Below, piece after piece: positions 17,240 through 25,970 of a stretch of DNA of 32,721 nucleotides. The notes below the pieces were generated by a model, which saw only the letters and a program-made list of their open reading frames with translations, made no database searches and was not told the DNA's origin. A program made the position numbers and the translations under genes. This DNA comes from AC-52 sp044870295 (GTDB lineage Bacteria > Actinomycetota > UBA4738): positions 1 through 32,721 of the forward strand of contig JBIOYQ010000129.1 of NCBI GenBank assembly GCA_044870295.1, read 5' to 3'. The stretch's first letter is position 1. Each line of letters begins with the position of its first letter.

Positions 17240-18622
17240 TCAGTGCAGCCGGTCCTGACCGGGGCGCGTCACGATGCCGTAGATCGACCGCCAATAGTGC
17301 GGGCCGGGCTTGTACTTCGTCCACCCGGGGAAGAACACGGTCCTGTCCTGGTCCAGCACGCTGGTGCGCTCGCCATCGGTGGTGAACGTTCGCATCACCG
17401 CCCGCCACGGCTCGGTACCCGGGATCTGCCAGGGGTCGACGTGCTCCTTCCGGCCGGCCACGGCGAACAGTCCAAGCTGGTCCCGGGGCGGCAGGACGTG
17501 GTCGTCCGGCCCGAGGTCGATGGGGAATCCCGAGAACTCCAGCCCCTGGGCCTTCTCCAGGGCCCCGCCGAGGTCGGCGCCGCCCTTCGGTCCGCTGTCG
17601 CGCAGCCCCCAGGCCAGCAATCGAACCGCGTCGTAGGCCTCCTGTTCAGCCCCGGTCACGGACCGGGCGTTCATGGCGGCGAACGCCGTTCGAAACTCGC
17701 CCACCCTGGCGATGGGCTGTGCCCATCCCGCCCAGGTATAGGGGGAGCAGGCCACGGTTCCCGCAGGTAGATGGGGAGCCGCCGAGAACAGGTCCGCCGC
17801 CGCCGCGAGCCGGGGTGGGTGACTGAGATCGGCCAGCACGTCCACCAGTCGCCCAAGATCCGTCGGGGAACCGTATCCCACCACGGCTGACGCCCCCTCG
17901 GCTCGAGTCCGAACATCGTCCTCGAACGCACCTCCGGCCCTGGTGGTGACCGTGGCCGAAAGGCGGCCACCCCAGTAGGCCATGGCCGAGGCCATGAGCC
18001 CGGCCGCGGTGTCAGCGTCGGCGCCGGCCCCCACGAAGACCGTGGTGGCGGCCTTGCGGTCCTTCACCAGATACCGGGCGATCACGTTCGCCTGCCATTC
18101 CCAAGGGATGGTCGTCTGGAAGACCTGGGGGAAGAGCTCCCTCGTGCTGTACAGGTCGCCGGCGGCCATGAGGAGCGGGGTCCCGGCCTGCTCGAAACGA
18201 AGTCGCAGCGGGGACACCGCGGCGGCCGGGCCGACGTAGAGGATGGCCGGCGGGTCCTGGTCCAGCTCCTCCTCGATCAGCTGGGTGGCCAGCTCCACAT
18301 CGCCGACGTCGTCCAGGAACTCGAGCGCGATGGGTCGGCCCTTCACGCCCCGGCCTGCGTCGACCTCTTCCACCGCCAACCGCATCCCGTCCAGGTACGG
18401 CTGGTCCTCACCCGCCGTCGGCCCCGACAGGGTGGCCACGACAGGAAGCACGATGGGTGGCTTCCCCGAGCCGCTGGGCGACGGGGAACCCGTGGCCGTG
18501 GGGAGGAACAGCGAAGGAGATCGAGATGGCTCGGGGGACGCAGACCCGGTGCATCCGAAGCCCGTGAGGATCAGGCCGAGGAGGACGGGAACGACGACGG
18601 GGCGGTGGCGGAGCACATCCAC
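17240..18622 (-). CDS. Lipoprotein ABC-type substrate-binding protein (branched-chain amino acid/periplasmic type I fold)
   Basis: This 460-residue protein has a lipoprotein signal with lipobox LTGFGC and a Ser/Pro-rich linker to about residue 52. The type I periplasmic-binding fold follows: IVLPVVATLSGPTAGEDQPYLDGMRLAVEEVDAGRGVKGRPIALEFLDD matches the start of the LivJ/Peripla_BP_6 family. No permease or ATPase genes accompany it, so the ligand cannot be inferred and it may act as a sensor rather than a transporter. The C-terminal part (DPWQIPGTEPWRAVMRTF) is typical of binding proteins of this group. It lies 46 nt after lysS on the same strand. GTG 18622 is chosen to include the whole signal peptide; GTG 18616 is possible. 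Confidence 0.85.
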   Translation of the reverse strand: MDVLRHRPVVVPVLLGLILTGFGCTGSASPEPSRSPSLFLPTATGSPSPSGSGKPPIVLPVVATLSGPTAGEDQPYLDGMRLAVEEVDAGRGVKGRPIALEFLDDVGDVELATQLIEEELDQDPPAILYVGPAAAVSPLRLRFEQAGTPLLMAAGDLYSTRELFPQVFQTTIPWEWQANVIARYLVKDRKAATTVFVGAGADADTAAGLMASAMAYWGGRLSATVTTRAGGAFEDDVRTRAEGASAVVGYGSPTDLGRLVDVLADLSHPPRLAAAADLFSAAPHLPAGTVACSPYTWAGWAQPIARVGEFRTAFAAMNARSVTGAEQEAYDAVRLLAWGLRDSGPKGGADLGGALEKAQGLEFSGFPIDLGPDDHVLPPRDQLGLFAVAGRKEHVDPWQIPGTEPWRAVMRTFTTDGERTSVLDQDRTVFFPGWTKYKPGPHYWRSIYGIVTRPGQDRLH

Positions 18623-18668
18623 AGAGATATCACGCCGGCTTGCACCGGTCGGTTCTGCGGCGGTCGAC

Positions 18669-20192
18669 TCAGTCCTTCCCGCCCTCGGGACGCAGATGCG
18701 GGAACAGGATGACCTCGCGGAGGTTCGGTGCGTCGAGGAGGATCTTCAGGAGTCGGTCCACGCCGAGACCGATCCCCCCGGCCGGTGGCATGCCGTGTTC
18801 GAGGGCCTCCAGGAAATCCTCGTCCAAAGGGTGCGCGTCCTGGTCGCCGGCCCGCTTGAGCCGTTGCTGGTCGAGGAATCGGGCCCGCTGCTCGTCCGGA
18901 TCGGTCAGCTCGGAGTAGGCGGGCCCGATCTCCATCCCCCCGATGATGAGGTCGAACTGCTCGGTCAGGCCGGCCACGCTGCGATGGGGCCGGGCCAGCG
19001 GTGAGACCTCCCGGGGGAAATCCTTCACGAAGGTCGGGTTCCACAGATCGTGCTCGACCCGCTTCTCGAACAGCTCGAGCAGCACCTTGCCCGGCCCCCA
19101 TGCCGGGTTCACGTCGACCCCTGCCCGGGCCGCGACCGGGCGAAGCCGGTCGAGGTCGTCGGCCACGACCTCCTCGCCCAGCGCCTCGGACACGGCCTCG
19201 GCCAGGGTGACCCTGCGCCATGGGCTCTCCAGGTCGACCTCCCGCTCGAGGAACGTGAACCGCAGTGACCCCCGCGCGGTGAGGGCCGCGTCGCGGATGA
19301 GCGCCTCGGCCAGATCCATCATGTCCTCGTACGTGCCGTAGGCCTGATACGCCTCCAGCATCGTGAACTCGGGATTGTGGTCCCGGTCGATGCCCTCGTT
19401 GCGGAAGTCGCGGCCGATCTCGTACACGCGCTCCAGACCACCCACCAACAACCGCTTGAGGAACAGCTCGGGCGCGATCCGCAGATACAGCTCGAGATCG
19501 AGCGCCCGATGGTGCGTCACGAACGGCCGGGCCAGCGCTCCCCCATGCGTCTTCTGCAGGATGGGGGTCTCCACCTCGACGAACCCTCGCTCTTCGAGGA
19601 TGCGCCGGAAGGACTTCAGCAACGCCGCCCTGCCGGTGACGATCCGCCGGCTCTCCTGATTGGCCGCCAGCTCCAGGTACCGCTGGCGGAACCTCAGCTC
19701 AGGATCCCGGAGACCGTGCCACTTCTCGGGCGGCGGGCGAAGCGCCTTCGTCAGGAGAACCAGCTCCCCGGCCTTGACGGACAACTCGCCTCGTTTCGTC
19801 GTCATCACCTGACCGCGGGCGCCCACGATGTCACCCAGGTCCAGCAAGTCCACCAGGTCATACGAGGGCCCCAACACGTCCTGCTGGAGGAAGAGCTGGA
19901 TGTCGCCGGTGCGGTCGCGGAGCGTGACGAACGACAGCTTGCCCTGACGGCGGAGCAACATGACCCTGCCGGCGACGGAGGCCGTCTCGCCCGTCTCCTC
20001 ACCGGCGCCGAGGTCGTCGAACTTCGCGTGCAGATCGGCCGCCTCCGCATCCTTGTCGAAGCGGAGCGCGAACGGCTCGATGCCCCTGTCCCGCAAGCGT
20101 TTCAGGGTCTCGCGCCGAGCCCGGAGGACCTCGTCCAGCCGTCCTCTGGACTCCGGTCCCTCTCCGTCCCCGGGGGGGGCGGGATCACTCAT
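18669..20192 (-). CDS. lysS: Lysyl-tRNA synthetase, class II
   Basis: This 507-residue enzyme charges tRNA-Lys. An N-terminal OB-fold anticodon-binding domain (about 65-165, VAGRVMLLRRQGKLSFVTLRDRTGDIQLFLQ) precedes the class II catalytic core. Family signatures are GGALARPFVTHHRALDLELYLRIAPELFLK, motif 2 YEIGRDFRNEGIDRDHNPEFTMLEAYQAY, and motif 3 GGIGLGVDRLLKIL. The ATG at 20192 overlaps the end of coaX by 8 nt, so the two are probably co-transcribed. The Asp/Glu- and Pro-rich first 16 residues are a variable leader. Confidence 0.98.
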   Translation of the reverse strand: MSDPAPPGDGEGPESRGRLDEVLRARRETLKRLRDRGIEPFALRFDKDAEAADLHAKFDDLGAGEETGETASVAGRVMLLRRQGKLSFVTLRDRTGDIQLFLQQDVLGPSYDLVDLLDLGDIVGARGQVMTTKRGELSVKAGELVLLTKALRPPPEKWHGLRDPELRFRQRYLELAANQESRRIVTGRAALLKSFRRILEERGFVEVETPILQKTHGGALARPFVTHHRALDLELYLRIAPELFLKRLLVGGLERVYEIGRDFRNEGIDRDHNPEFTMLEAYQAYGTYEDMMDLAEALIRDAALTARGSLRFTFLEREVDLESPWRRVTLAEAVSEALGEEVVADDLDRLRPVAARAGVDVNPAWGPGKVLLELFEKRVEHDLWNPTFVKDFPREVSPLARPHRSVAGLTEQFDLIIGGMEIGPAYSELTDPDEQRARFLDQQRLKRAGDQDAHPLDEDFLEALEHGMPPAGGIGLGVDRLLKILLDAPNLREVILFPHLRPEGGKD

Positions 20193-20964
20193 CGGAGCCC
20201 GTGTTCCGGTCGAAGATCAGCCGCAGTCCTTCGAGCGTCAGCCAGGGATCGTGGTGGTCGATCGAGGCGCAGGCGGACATGACGATCCCGGCCAGGCCGC
20301 CGGTCGCCACCACGACCGCGTCCCCACCCAGCTCCTTCTGCATGCGCTCGACCATGCCGTCGATCTCGGCCGCGGTGCCGAACAGCAGCCCCGACTGCAG
20401 GGCTTCGGCGGTGTTCCTCCCGATGACCGAGCGAGGGGGCACCAGCTCGACCCGAGTGAAGCGCGCGGTCGCCGCGAACAGGCCCTCCGCCGCCACCTGC
20501 AGGCCGGGGGCGATGGCCCCGCCGACGAACTCACCTCGGTCCGTGACCGCGTCGTAGGTGGTGGCCGTCCCGACGTCGACGATCACGCAGGGGCCGCCGT
20601 ACTTCGCGAAGGCGGCGAGTGCGTTGACGATCCGATCGGCACCGACCTCCTTCGGATTGTCGAGGAGGATCGGGATGCCGGTCTTGACGCCGGGCTCCAC
20701 GACCACGGCCGGGAAGTGGAAGTACTCGCGAACCATGTCGCGCAGGGACTGGGTCTGGTCCGGCACCACGCTGGCGATGGCGACCCCGGTGATCTGCCGG
20801 GTGAACGACAACCCCTGCTGTGACAGGAAGCCGCCGAACAGCAGCGCCAACTCGTCCGGGGTCCGCTTGCGGCCGGTGGCCATGCGCCAGGTCCACTCCA
20901 GTCGCTCACCCTGGAACACGCCGATGTCGGTCTCGGTGTTCCCGACGTCGATCGCCAGCAGCAC
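20185..20964 (-). CDS. coaX: Type III pantothenate kinase
   Basis: This 259-residue ASKHA-fold kinase phosphorylates pantothenate, the first step of CoA synthesis. The N-terminal phosphate loop is AIDVGNTETDIGVF. The catalytic and pantothenate-binding region is GADRIVNALAAFAKYGGPCVIVDVGTATTYD, and GGAIAPGLQVAAEGL is the next signature. Length is normal for the family. The GTG at 20964 directly follows the panC stop with no gap. In mycobacteria panD lies between these genes; here it does not. Confidence 0.97.
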   Translation of the reverse strand: MLLAIDVGNTETDIGVFQGERLEWTWRMATGRKRTPDELALLFGGFLSQQGLSFTRQITGVAIASVVPDQTQSLRDMVREYFHFPAVVVEPGVKTGIPILLDNPKEVGADRIVNALAAFAKYGGPCVIVDVGTATTYDAVTDRGEFVGGAIAPGLQVAAEGLFAATARFTRVELVPPRSVIGRNTAEALQSGLLFGTAAEIDGMVERMQKELGGDAVVVATGGLAGIVMSACASIDHHDPWLTLEGLRLIFDRNTGSDE

Positions 20965-21867
20965 CTACCGTTCCTCCCTGGATCCGGCCGGAGACGCGTC
21001 CCTATTCTGCACGGACGCGACGCTGGGAAGGGCGACGTTGTCGATCAGGCGCGTCCGGCCGATCCGGGCGGCCACCAGCGCTCGCGCGGGGCCGTCGACC
21101 TCCTGCAGGTCGTCCCACGTCCGATCGTCGACCACCGCCACGTAGTCCAGGCCGGCCAGTGGCTCGGCGCCGATCTCCCGCGCCATGGACGCTCTCAGGA
21201 CGTCGGCGCGCCGCTCGCCCGTCCGGACCATACCTGCCGCCTCGGACAACGCGTCGAACAGCACGGGCGCGGCTCGTCGCTCCTCGGGTGAGAGCCGGCT
21301 GTTGCGCGAGGACAACGCCAGGCCGTCCGGATCACGGACGGTGGGACATCCCACCACGACGACTGGCACGTCGAGGGCCCCCACCATCCTGCGGACGAGC
21401 TCGAGCTGCTGCGCGTCCTTCTCCCCGAAGTAAGCGCGGCAGGGCCCGGCCAGCGCGAAGAGTTTGCCGACCACCGTGAGGACCCCGCGGAAGTGGCCGG
21501 GCCTCGACGCACCCTCCAGGCGCTCGCCCAGCGGACCGGGATCCACCGTCACGTCGGGCCGGCCGGAGGGATACATCTCATCTTCGCTCGGGACGAACAT
21601 CACGTCACAGCCGAGCGCCTCCGCGGTGGCCCGATCCTTTTCCAACCGCCGGGGGTAGGCGTCGAGGTCGGCTCGCGAGTCGAACTGCATCGGGTTCACG
21701 AACACGGACACCGCGACGACGTCGCGCTCGCGCCTGGCCCGTTCGATCAGGCTGGCGTGCCCGCGGTGGAGGTCGCCCATGGTCGGAACGAAGCCGACCG
21801 ACCTCCCGGTGGACCGTGCCAGGTCGAGGGCCTCGCGGAAGCCATCACGGGTCGAGATCAACTCCAT
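20965..21867 (-). CDS. panC: Pantothenate synthetase (pantoate-beta-alanine ligase)
   Basis: This 300-residue enzyme joins pantoate and beta-alanine using ATP. The HxGH adenylate-binding motif is H34-R-G-H37 in FVPTMGDLHRGHASLI. FVNPMQF, the KMSKS-like GEKDAQQ and LALSSRNSRLSPEER are the other signatures. The ATG at 21867 lies inside the end of the DUF2520 gene (10-nt overlap). The beta-alanine-producing PanD is not encoded in this window, so beta-alanine must come from a panD elsewhere or another route. Confidence 0.97.
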   Translation of the reverse strand: MELISTRDGFREALDLARSTGRSVGFVPTMGDLHRGHASLIERARRERDVVAVSVFVNPMQFDSRADLDAYPRRLEKDRATAEALGCDVMFVPSEDEMYPSGRPDVTVDPGPLGERLEGASRPGHFRGVLTVVGKLFALAGPCRAYFGEKDAQQLELVRRMVGALDVPVVVVGCPTVRDPDGLALSSRNSRLSPEERRAAPVLFDALSEAAGMVRTGERRADVLRASMAREIGAEPLAGLDYVAVVDDRTWDDLQEVDGPARALVAARIGRTRLIDNVALPSVASVQNRDASPAGSREER

Positions 21868-22817
21868 CCCATGAGGGCCTCCACCACTCGGGCGAACCCT
21901 TCGCGGGACAGCCTGCCGGACCGCAGGCCCAGCCCCGCCGCCACCTGCGCCAGCGCGACGTAGGGGGCGACCGCCTCGGGCGCGTGCTTGGACAAGGCCT
22001 CGAGATTCCGCCGGATGGTTCCCCCGTCACCGCGGACCGCCGGCCCGGTCAGGGCCTTCTCGGGCCCTTCCCACAACGCCGCGTACAGGGACGAGCGGGC
22101 AAGCGGGGCGAACATGGGGAGTGGATCGGGGAGACCCGCCAGCTTGAACAGGTGCTCGGCCATGGCCTCCACCGCCACCAGGTAGTTCGAGCAGAACACC
22201 GCCGCCGCGTGGTACAGCGCCTTGTCCTCGTCCTCGAGCCGGAACGGCCGGCCCCCCACGTCCTGGGCCAGCCTCAGGCCGACGGCGTAGCCTCGGTCGT
22301 CCGGTGCGGTGACGGCCACCGCGCTGCCGGGAAGCCGCTCGATGCCGGTCTCGACGTCAGGGAACGTCTGGAGAGGATGGATGGACAGGGTCAGCGCCCC
22401 CACCATCCTGGCCGCCTCGAGCGCGTCCAGCCCCACCGACCCCGACAGATGCACCACGGCCTGTCCGCGACGGATGGCCACCCTGGCTACCAGCTCGGAA
22501 CACACCTGCTCGATCACGTCGTCCGTGACGCCGAGGATCACCACCCGCGCCGACTTGGCCGCTTCGGGCGCCTCGGACCAGGGGTGGAAAGCGGAAAAGG
22601 GGAGGTGCTGGCGGGCCCGCTCCTCCGAGTCCTTCCGGCCCGACGCGGCCACGACTCGGTGGCCCGCTCGTTCCAGGAGAACGGTGAGGGCTGTCCCGAC
22701 CCTGCCCGCCCCGATGAGCGCCACCGTGGTCGTGCGGGTCTTCTGGTGAGGTTCCTCTTCCGTGGTTCCGGGTCCTTCGTGTTGGCTACCGGACGGCGCC
22801 GAGTATAAGCGTGACAT
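21858..22817 (-). CDS. Rossmann-fold/DUF2520 protein (NADP-dependent oxidoreductase-like)
   Basis: This 319-residue protein has a dinucleotide-binding loop GAGRVGTAL (G36, G38, G41) after a variable leader of about 30 residues. It continues with a Rossmann domain of the ProC/ketopantoate-reductase type and ends in the helical DUF2520 domain (HAAAVFCSNYLVAVEAMAEHLF ... ALTGPAVRGDGGTIRRNLEAL). The mycobacterial orthologue Rv3603c sits at the same place next to panC. Because of this linkage a role in making pantoate has been considered for the group, but I cannot show the reaction from sequence. The ATG at 22817 lies 18 nt after the folK stop; a later start near the Rossmann motif is possible. 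Confidence 0.88.
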   Translation of the reverse strand: MSRLYSAPSGSQHEGPGTTEEEPHQKTRTTTVALIGAGRVGTALTVLLERAGHRVVAASGRKDSEERARQHLPFSAFHPWSEAPEAAKSARVVILGVTDDVIEQVCSELVARVAIRRGQAVVHLSGSVGLDALEAARMVGALTLSIHPLQTFPDVETGIERLPGSAVAVTAPDDRGYAVGLRLAQDVGGRPFRLEDEDKALYHAAAVFCSNYLVAVEAMAEHLFKLAGLPDPLPMFAPLARSSLYAALWEGPEKALTGPAVRGDGGTIRRNLEALSKHAPEAVAPYVALAQVAAGLGLRSGRLSREGFARVVEALMGWS

Positions 22818-22835
22818 CCTGCTCGCCTTCCACTG

Positions 22836-23348
22836 TCAGGGCGGAACGATCGGCGGGGCGAACGGCCGAACGTCCGCCAGGGTCCCAGGCTCGAGGCGGA
22901 GGGATGCGATCCGCCGCCCGCCCGGGAGGAGCGGGTCCGCCTCCAATTCCAGGAGTGGAACCAGGACGAAGGCCCGTTCGTGCATCCGCGGGTGCGGGAC
23001 CGTGAGGCCCGGCTCGTCGATCTCATCGCGACCGTACGTGAGCAGGTCGAGGTCGATGATCCTGGGCCCCCACCGTTCGCCCCTGACCCTGCCCAGGTCG
23101 GCCTCGACCGCCAGGAGGGCTTCCAGCAACACGCGGGCCGGCAGCGACGTCCTGACTTCCGCGACGGCGTTGAGATAGTCGGATTGCGGGGGGCCGACCG
23201 GCGCGGTCTCGTAGATCCGAGAGACGCGTGTCACCGTTACGCCATCGGTCCTGGCCAACCGTCCGACGGCATCGCTGAGGTTCGCCAGGCGGTCGCCGAG
23301 GTTGCTCCCCAAGCCGATGAAGGCCCGGACACCAGGGTCGCTGTTCAC
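22836..23348 (-). CDS. folK: 2-amino-4-hydroxy-6-hydroxymethyldihydropteridine pyrophosphokinase
   Basis: This 170-residue enzyme transfers pyrophosphate from ATP to hydroxymethyldihydropterin, giving the FolP substrate. Signatures are FIGLGSNLGDRLANL at the N-terminus, the ATP/metal site RWGPRIIDLDLLTYG, and PHPRMHERAFVLVPLLEL. The frame is open upstream, but GTG 23348 overlaps the folB stop by 4 nt and places the family N-terminus correctly. The tail (DVRPFAPPIVPP) is short and variable. Confidence 0.96.
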   Translation of the reverse strand: MNSDPGVRAFIGLGSNLGDRLANLSDAVGRLARTDGVTVTRVSRIYETAPVGPPQSDYLNAVAEVRTSLPARVLLEALLAVEADLGRVRGERWGPRIIDLDLLTYGRDEIDEPGLTVPHPRMHERAFVLVPLLELEADPLLPGGRRIASLRLEPGTLADVRPFAPPIVPP

Positions 23349-23710
23349 TCCTCGGCGTCCACCGTGACCTCGGCGTAGACGTCGGCGACCCCCATCGACG
23401 CCGCCGCCCCGGGCTTGTGCACCACCGCGGTCGCGCGGAGCGCGGGCTCCAGTTGGATCAGCTCGGTGGCCACCGCCTCTGCGAGCGCCTCGAGCAGCAC
23501 GTAGTTCGTGGTCTCGACGGTCCGGCGCACCGTCTCGGTGATGGTCCGGTAGTCGAGGGTGCCCGCCAGCTCGTCGCGATCGACCTCCACCCAGACCTCC
23601 ACGTCCACCACGAACTCCTGGGCGGTGATCTGCTCGCCCGGGTTGGCGCCGTGGCGGCCGGCCGCCCGGATGCCGTCGATGGAGATCAGCGTGGTGGTCG
23701 GCTCGGTCAT
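23345..23710 (-). CDS. folB: Dihydroneopterin aldolase
   Basis: This 121-residue enzyme cleaves dihydroneopterin to hydroxymethyldihydropterin and glycolaldehyde. It has the family start ISIDGIRAAGRHGANPGEQITAQEFVVDVEVWVE, the LDYRTITETV segment, and the catalytic lysine in HKPGAAASMGVADVYAEVTV. The ATG at 23710 overlaps the stop of the upstream split-barrel gene by 4 nt, and its stop overlaps the folK start by 4 nt. The longer upstream frame is not family-like. Confidence 0.96.
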   Translation of the reverse strand: MTEPTTTLISIDGIRAAGRHGANPGEQITAQEFVVDVEVWVEVDRDELAGTLDYRTITETVRRTVETTNYVLLEALAEAVATELIQLEPALRATAVVHKPGAAASMGVADVYAEVTVDAEE

Positions 23711-24180
23711 CCGGCTCCGCTCTCCTGCGCCTGTGCCCGCTCCTTGGCCGCAGAGATCTTGCGGAAGTCCCAGGACGTGATGGTCGTCGGCGCCAGCCGG
23801 AACCACGCCCGGTTCTTCCACCTTGCGTAGGGGAGCGGGTTACCGCCCATGTATTTCGCGGACCATCGGTGCATGACCGTGTCCAGCCGAGGGTCGTCGT
23901 CCGCCCGCTCCACAACACCGTAGACGAGGACCCCGCGCAGCTCGTCGTATGCATGGCCGTCGTCGACTGACCCGGTGGCGCGGGGATTCCGCTCGAGATT
24001 GCGGATGGTGACGTTGCCCAGCGTCGAGTTCATGAAGACGGTTCCGTCCACCCAGACGTACCACAGGGGCACCACGTGCGGGCGGCCTTCCAGGCTGGCC
24101 GTGGCCAGCCGGATGGTTCGTTGCTCTGAGAGGAACCGGTCGAGCTCCTCACGGGTCAGCGACAGGTCGAGCGGCGCCAT
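23707..24180 (-). CDS. Pyridoxamine 5'-phosphate oxidase-like split-barrel protein (FMN/F420-type)
   Basis: This 157-residue protein starts MAPLDLSLTREELDRFLSEQRTIRLATASLEGRPHVVPLWYVWVDGTVFM, the usual beginning of actinobacterial split beta-barrel flavin/deazaflavin reductases. NPRATGSVDD and the RGVLVYGVVERADD strand also match. The Trp/Arg-rich C-terminal half (RWSAKYMGGNPLPYARWKNRAWFRLAPTTITSWDFRK) is typical of F420-binding members, but cofactor choice is inferred. It directly abuts the hydrolase stop and overlaps folB by 4 nt, so it is co-translated with folate genes; whether it acts in that pathway is unknown. Confidence 0.87.
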   Translation of the reverse strand: MAPLDLSLTREELDRFLSEQRTIRLATASLEGRPHVVPLWYVWVDGTVFMNSTLGNVTIRNLERNPRATGSVDDGHAYDELRGVLVYGVVERADDDPRLDTVMHRWSAKYMGGNPLPYARWKNRAWFRLAPTTITSWDFRKISAAKERAQAQESGAG

Positions 24181-25080
24181 CTATTCGCCTCCTGCCTGGG
24201 GTCGCTGGAGCAGGACCCGCACCGGCCCGTCGGCGTGCGCGTGGCCGTGCGACTGCCCGAGGTACCGGGAGCGGAGGAAGTCATGGATGAGAGGGCCGAC
24301 CGTCTGCGGCGCGTCCTCCATCACGTAATGCGAGCAGCCGGGCAGCAGCGCCACCGTCGAGAACGGGATGGCGTCGCCGAGTCGCTCGGCCAGTTCGACC
24401 GGCAGGTACGGGTCCTCTTCTCCCCAGATGATCAAGGTCGGGATGTCGAGGGCGGCGAGCTCCGCGTCCCGACCAACCAGCCCGGAGCCGGTCATGGCTC
24501 GCGCCGCCCGGAAGAGGGCGTGCGGGTCCTGCTTCCACGGCTCAAGGTAGGAGTCGATCGCGCCCGGCTCGACGCGGTCGAGGCGTGCGATCCCTCGAGA
24601 GAATGCCGCCCGGAGGATCTCCTCGACGAACGACGCGGTCTGCCGGTCGGAGGGAACGGATTGGAGCATGCGCACTCCCTCGGCCGGCCACGCATCGAAG
24701 CAGGCGGCGTCCACCAGGACCATAGCCTTCACGGTGACGTCACCGTCGAGCGCCAGTATCTGGGCGATGGCGCCGCCGATGTCGTGGCCGGCGATGGCCA
24801 GCTCGTCGATCCCGAGTCGCTCGAGCAGCTCCCCCACGTAGCCGGCCTGGGCTCTTTCGGAGAGATCAGCGCCTTCCGGACAGTCGCTGTGCCCGTAGCC
24901 GAGCAGATCCGGAGCGATCACGCGCATCCGCTGGGCCAGGAGCCAGGCCTCGCGCCGCCAGAGGTGGGCCGACGTGGGGAACCCGTGGAGCAGAAGCACG
25001 GCGGGCCCCTCACCCATGTCCACGTAGGCCATCTCGCCGGCCGACAGGCGAATGCGCCGGCGTTCGAGTGGGAGGGTCAT
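24181..25080 (-). CDS. Alpha/beta hydrolase with Asp nucleophile (haloalkane dehalogenase/epoxide hydrolase-like)
   Basis: This 299-residue protein has the oxyanion-hole HGFPTSAHLWRRE (H32-G33), the nucleophile elbow GHDIGG with D100, an acidic segment WGEEDPYLP with D223, and the catalytic histidine H251 in LLPGCSHYVMEDAP. An aspartate in the elbow is characteristic of haloalkane dehalogenases and epoxide hydrolases, not esterases. The C-terminal tail (GQSHGHAHADG) is His-rich. The frame is open upstream, but ATG 25080 overlaps the folP stop by 4 nt and fits the family. It is embedded between folP and the split-barrel gene. Substrate unknown. Confidence 0.9.
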   Translation of the reverse strand: MTLPLERRRIRLSAGEMAYVDMGEGPAVLLLHGFPTSAHLWRREAWLLAQRMRVIAPDLLGYGHSDCPEGADLSERAQAGYVGELLERLGIDELAIAGHDIGGAIAQILALDGDVTVKAMVLVDAACFDAWPAEGVRMLQSVPSDRQTASFVEEILRAAFSRGIARLDRVEPGAIDSYLEPWKQDPHALFRAARAMTGSGLVGRDAELAALDIPTLIIWGEEDPYLPVELAERLGDAIPFSTVALLPGCSHYVMEDAPQTVGPLIHDFLRSRYLGQSHGHAHADGPVRVLLQRPQAGGE

Positions 25081-25925
25081 TCCTCGTCCTTCGCGTGTCG
25101 GATGGCGTCGACCACCTTCACGACCCGCACCATCGCCTTCACGTCGTGGACCCGCACGATGTGAGCGCCACGGCCGGCCAGCCACGCGACGGCGCCGGCC
25201 GTACCTTCGAGCCGCTCGTCCACCTCGGTCCCCAAGGCCTTGCCGATGAAGGACTTGCGCGAGGGTCCCACCACGACGGGACGTCCGAGGTCGAGGAAGG
25301 TTTCGATCTCCTTCATCAGCAAGTAGTTCTGGCCGACGGTCTTGGCGAAACCGAGACCGGGGTCGACCGCCAGACGGTCCGGGTCGATGCCGGCCGCGGC
25401 AGCCGCCCGCACCCGTTCGGCCAGGTAGTCGTGGACCTCCCCCACGACGTCGTGGTAGTCGGTGAGCTGCTGCATGGTCGCCGGATAGCCCCGGATGTGC
25501 ATGAGCACCATGGCGACCCGCGCCTCTCGTACCACCTCGAACATCGCCGGGTCTCGGCCGGCCGTCACGTCGTTCACGATGACTGCCCCGGCCTCCAGAG
25601 CTGCCTGCGCCACCTCGGCTTTCTTCGTGTCGACCGAAATCGGGACGTCGATCTCGCCCGCCAGCCGCTTGATCACCGGCACCACACGATCGATCTCCTC
25701 GTGGGCGGGAACGGGGGCCGAACCGGGCCGCGTGGACTCGCCGCCCACGTCGACGAAGTCGGCGCCGTCCTTCGCCATCCGGATGCCTTCAGCAACTGCC
25801 GGGTCCGGGTCGAAGAACCGCCCGCCATCCGAGAACGAATCGGGGGTCACGTTGAGGACGCCCATCACATGGGTGCGGCTCGAGGAATCGATCTCCCGCT
25901 CCCCGACTCGCCACAGGACAGCCAT
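25077..25925 (-). CDS. folP: Dihydropteroate synthase
   Basis: This 282-residue TIM-barrel enzyme condenses hydroxymethyldihydropterin pyrophosphate with p-aminobenzoate; it is the sulfonamide target. Signatures in order are GVLNVTPDSFSDGG, DVGGESTRPGS, ISVDTKKAEVA, VNDVTAG, DPGLGFAKT and GPSRKSF. The ATG at 25925 has no Shine-Dalgarno sequence but follows a -10-like TACGAT by 6 nt, suggesting a leaderless transcript. It lies 45 nt after folE and overlaps the hydrolase by 4 nt. Confidence 0.98.
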   Translation of the reverse strand: MAVLWRVGEREIDSSSRTHVMGVLNVTPDSFSDGGRFFDPDPAVAEGIRMAKDGADFVDVGGESTRPGSAPVPAHEEIDRVVPVIKRLAGEIDVPISVDTKKAEVAQAALEAGAVIVNDVTAGRDPAMFEVVREARVAMVLMHIRGYPATMQQLTDYHDVVGEVHDYLAERVRAAAAAGIDPDRLAVDPGLGFAKTVGQNYLLMKEIETFLDLGRPVVVGPSRKSFIGKALGTEVDERLEGTAGAVAWLAGRGAHIVRVHDVKAMVRVVKVVDAIRHAKDEE

Positions 25926-25931
25926 AGACCC

Positions 25932-25937
25932 ATCGTA
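25932..25937 (-). promoter_or_regulatory. Putative leaderless -10 element (TACGAT) of folP
   Basis: The minus strand reads TACGAT, 6 nt, then the folP ATG. It lies in the 45-nt folE-folP gap and could start a separate folP-to-coaX/lysS transcript. Confidence 0.35.
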
Positions 25938-25970
25938 GCGACTCGGCTGCGACGGACGGCTGTCGATTTG

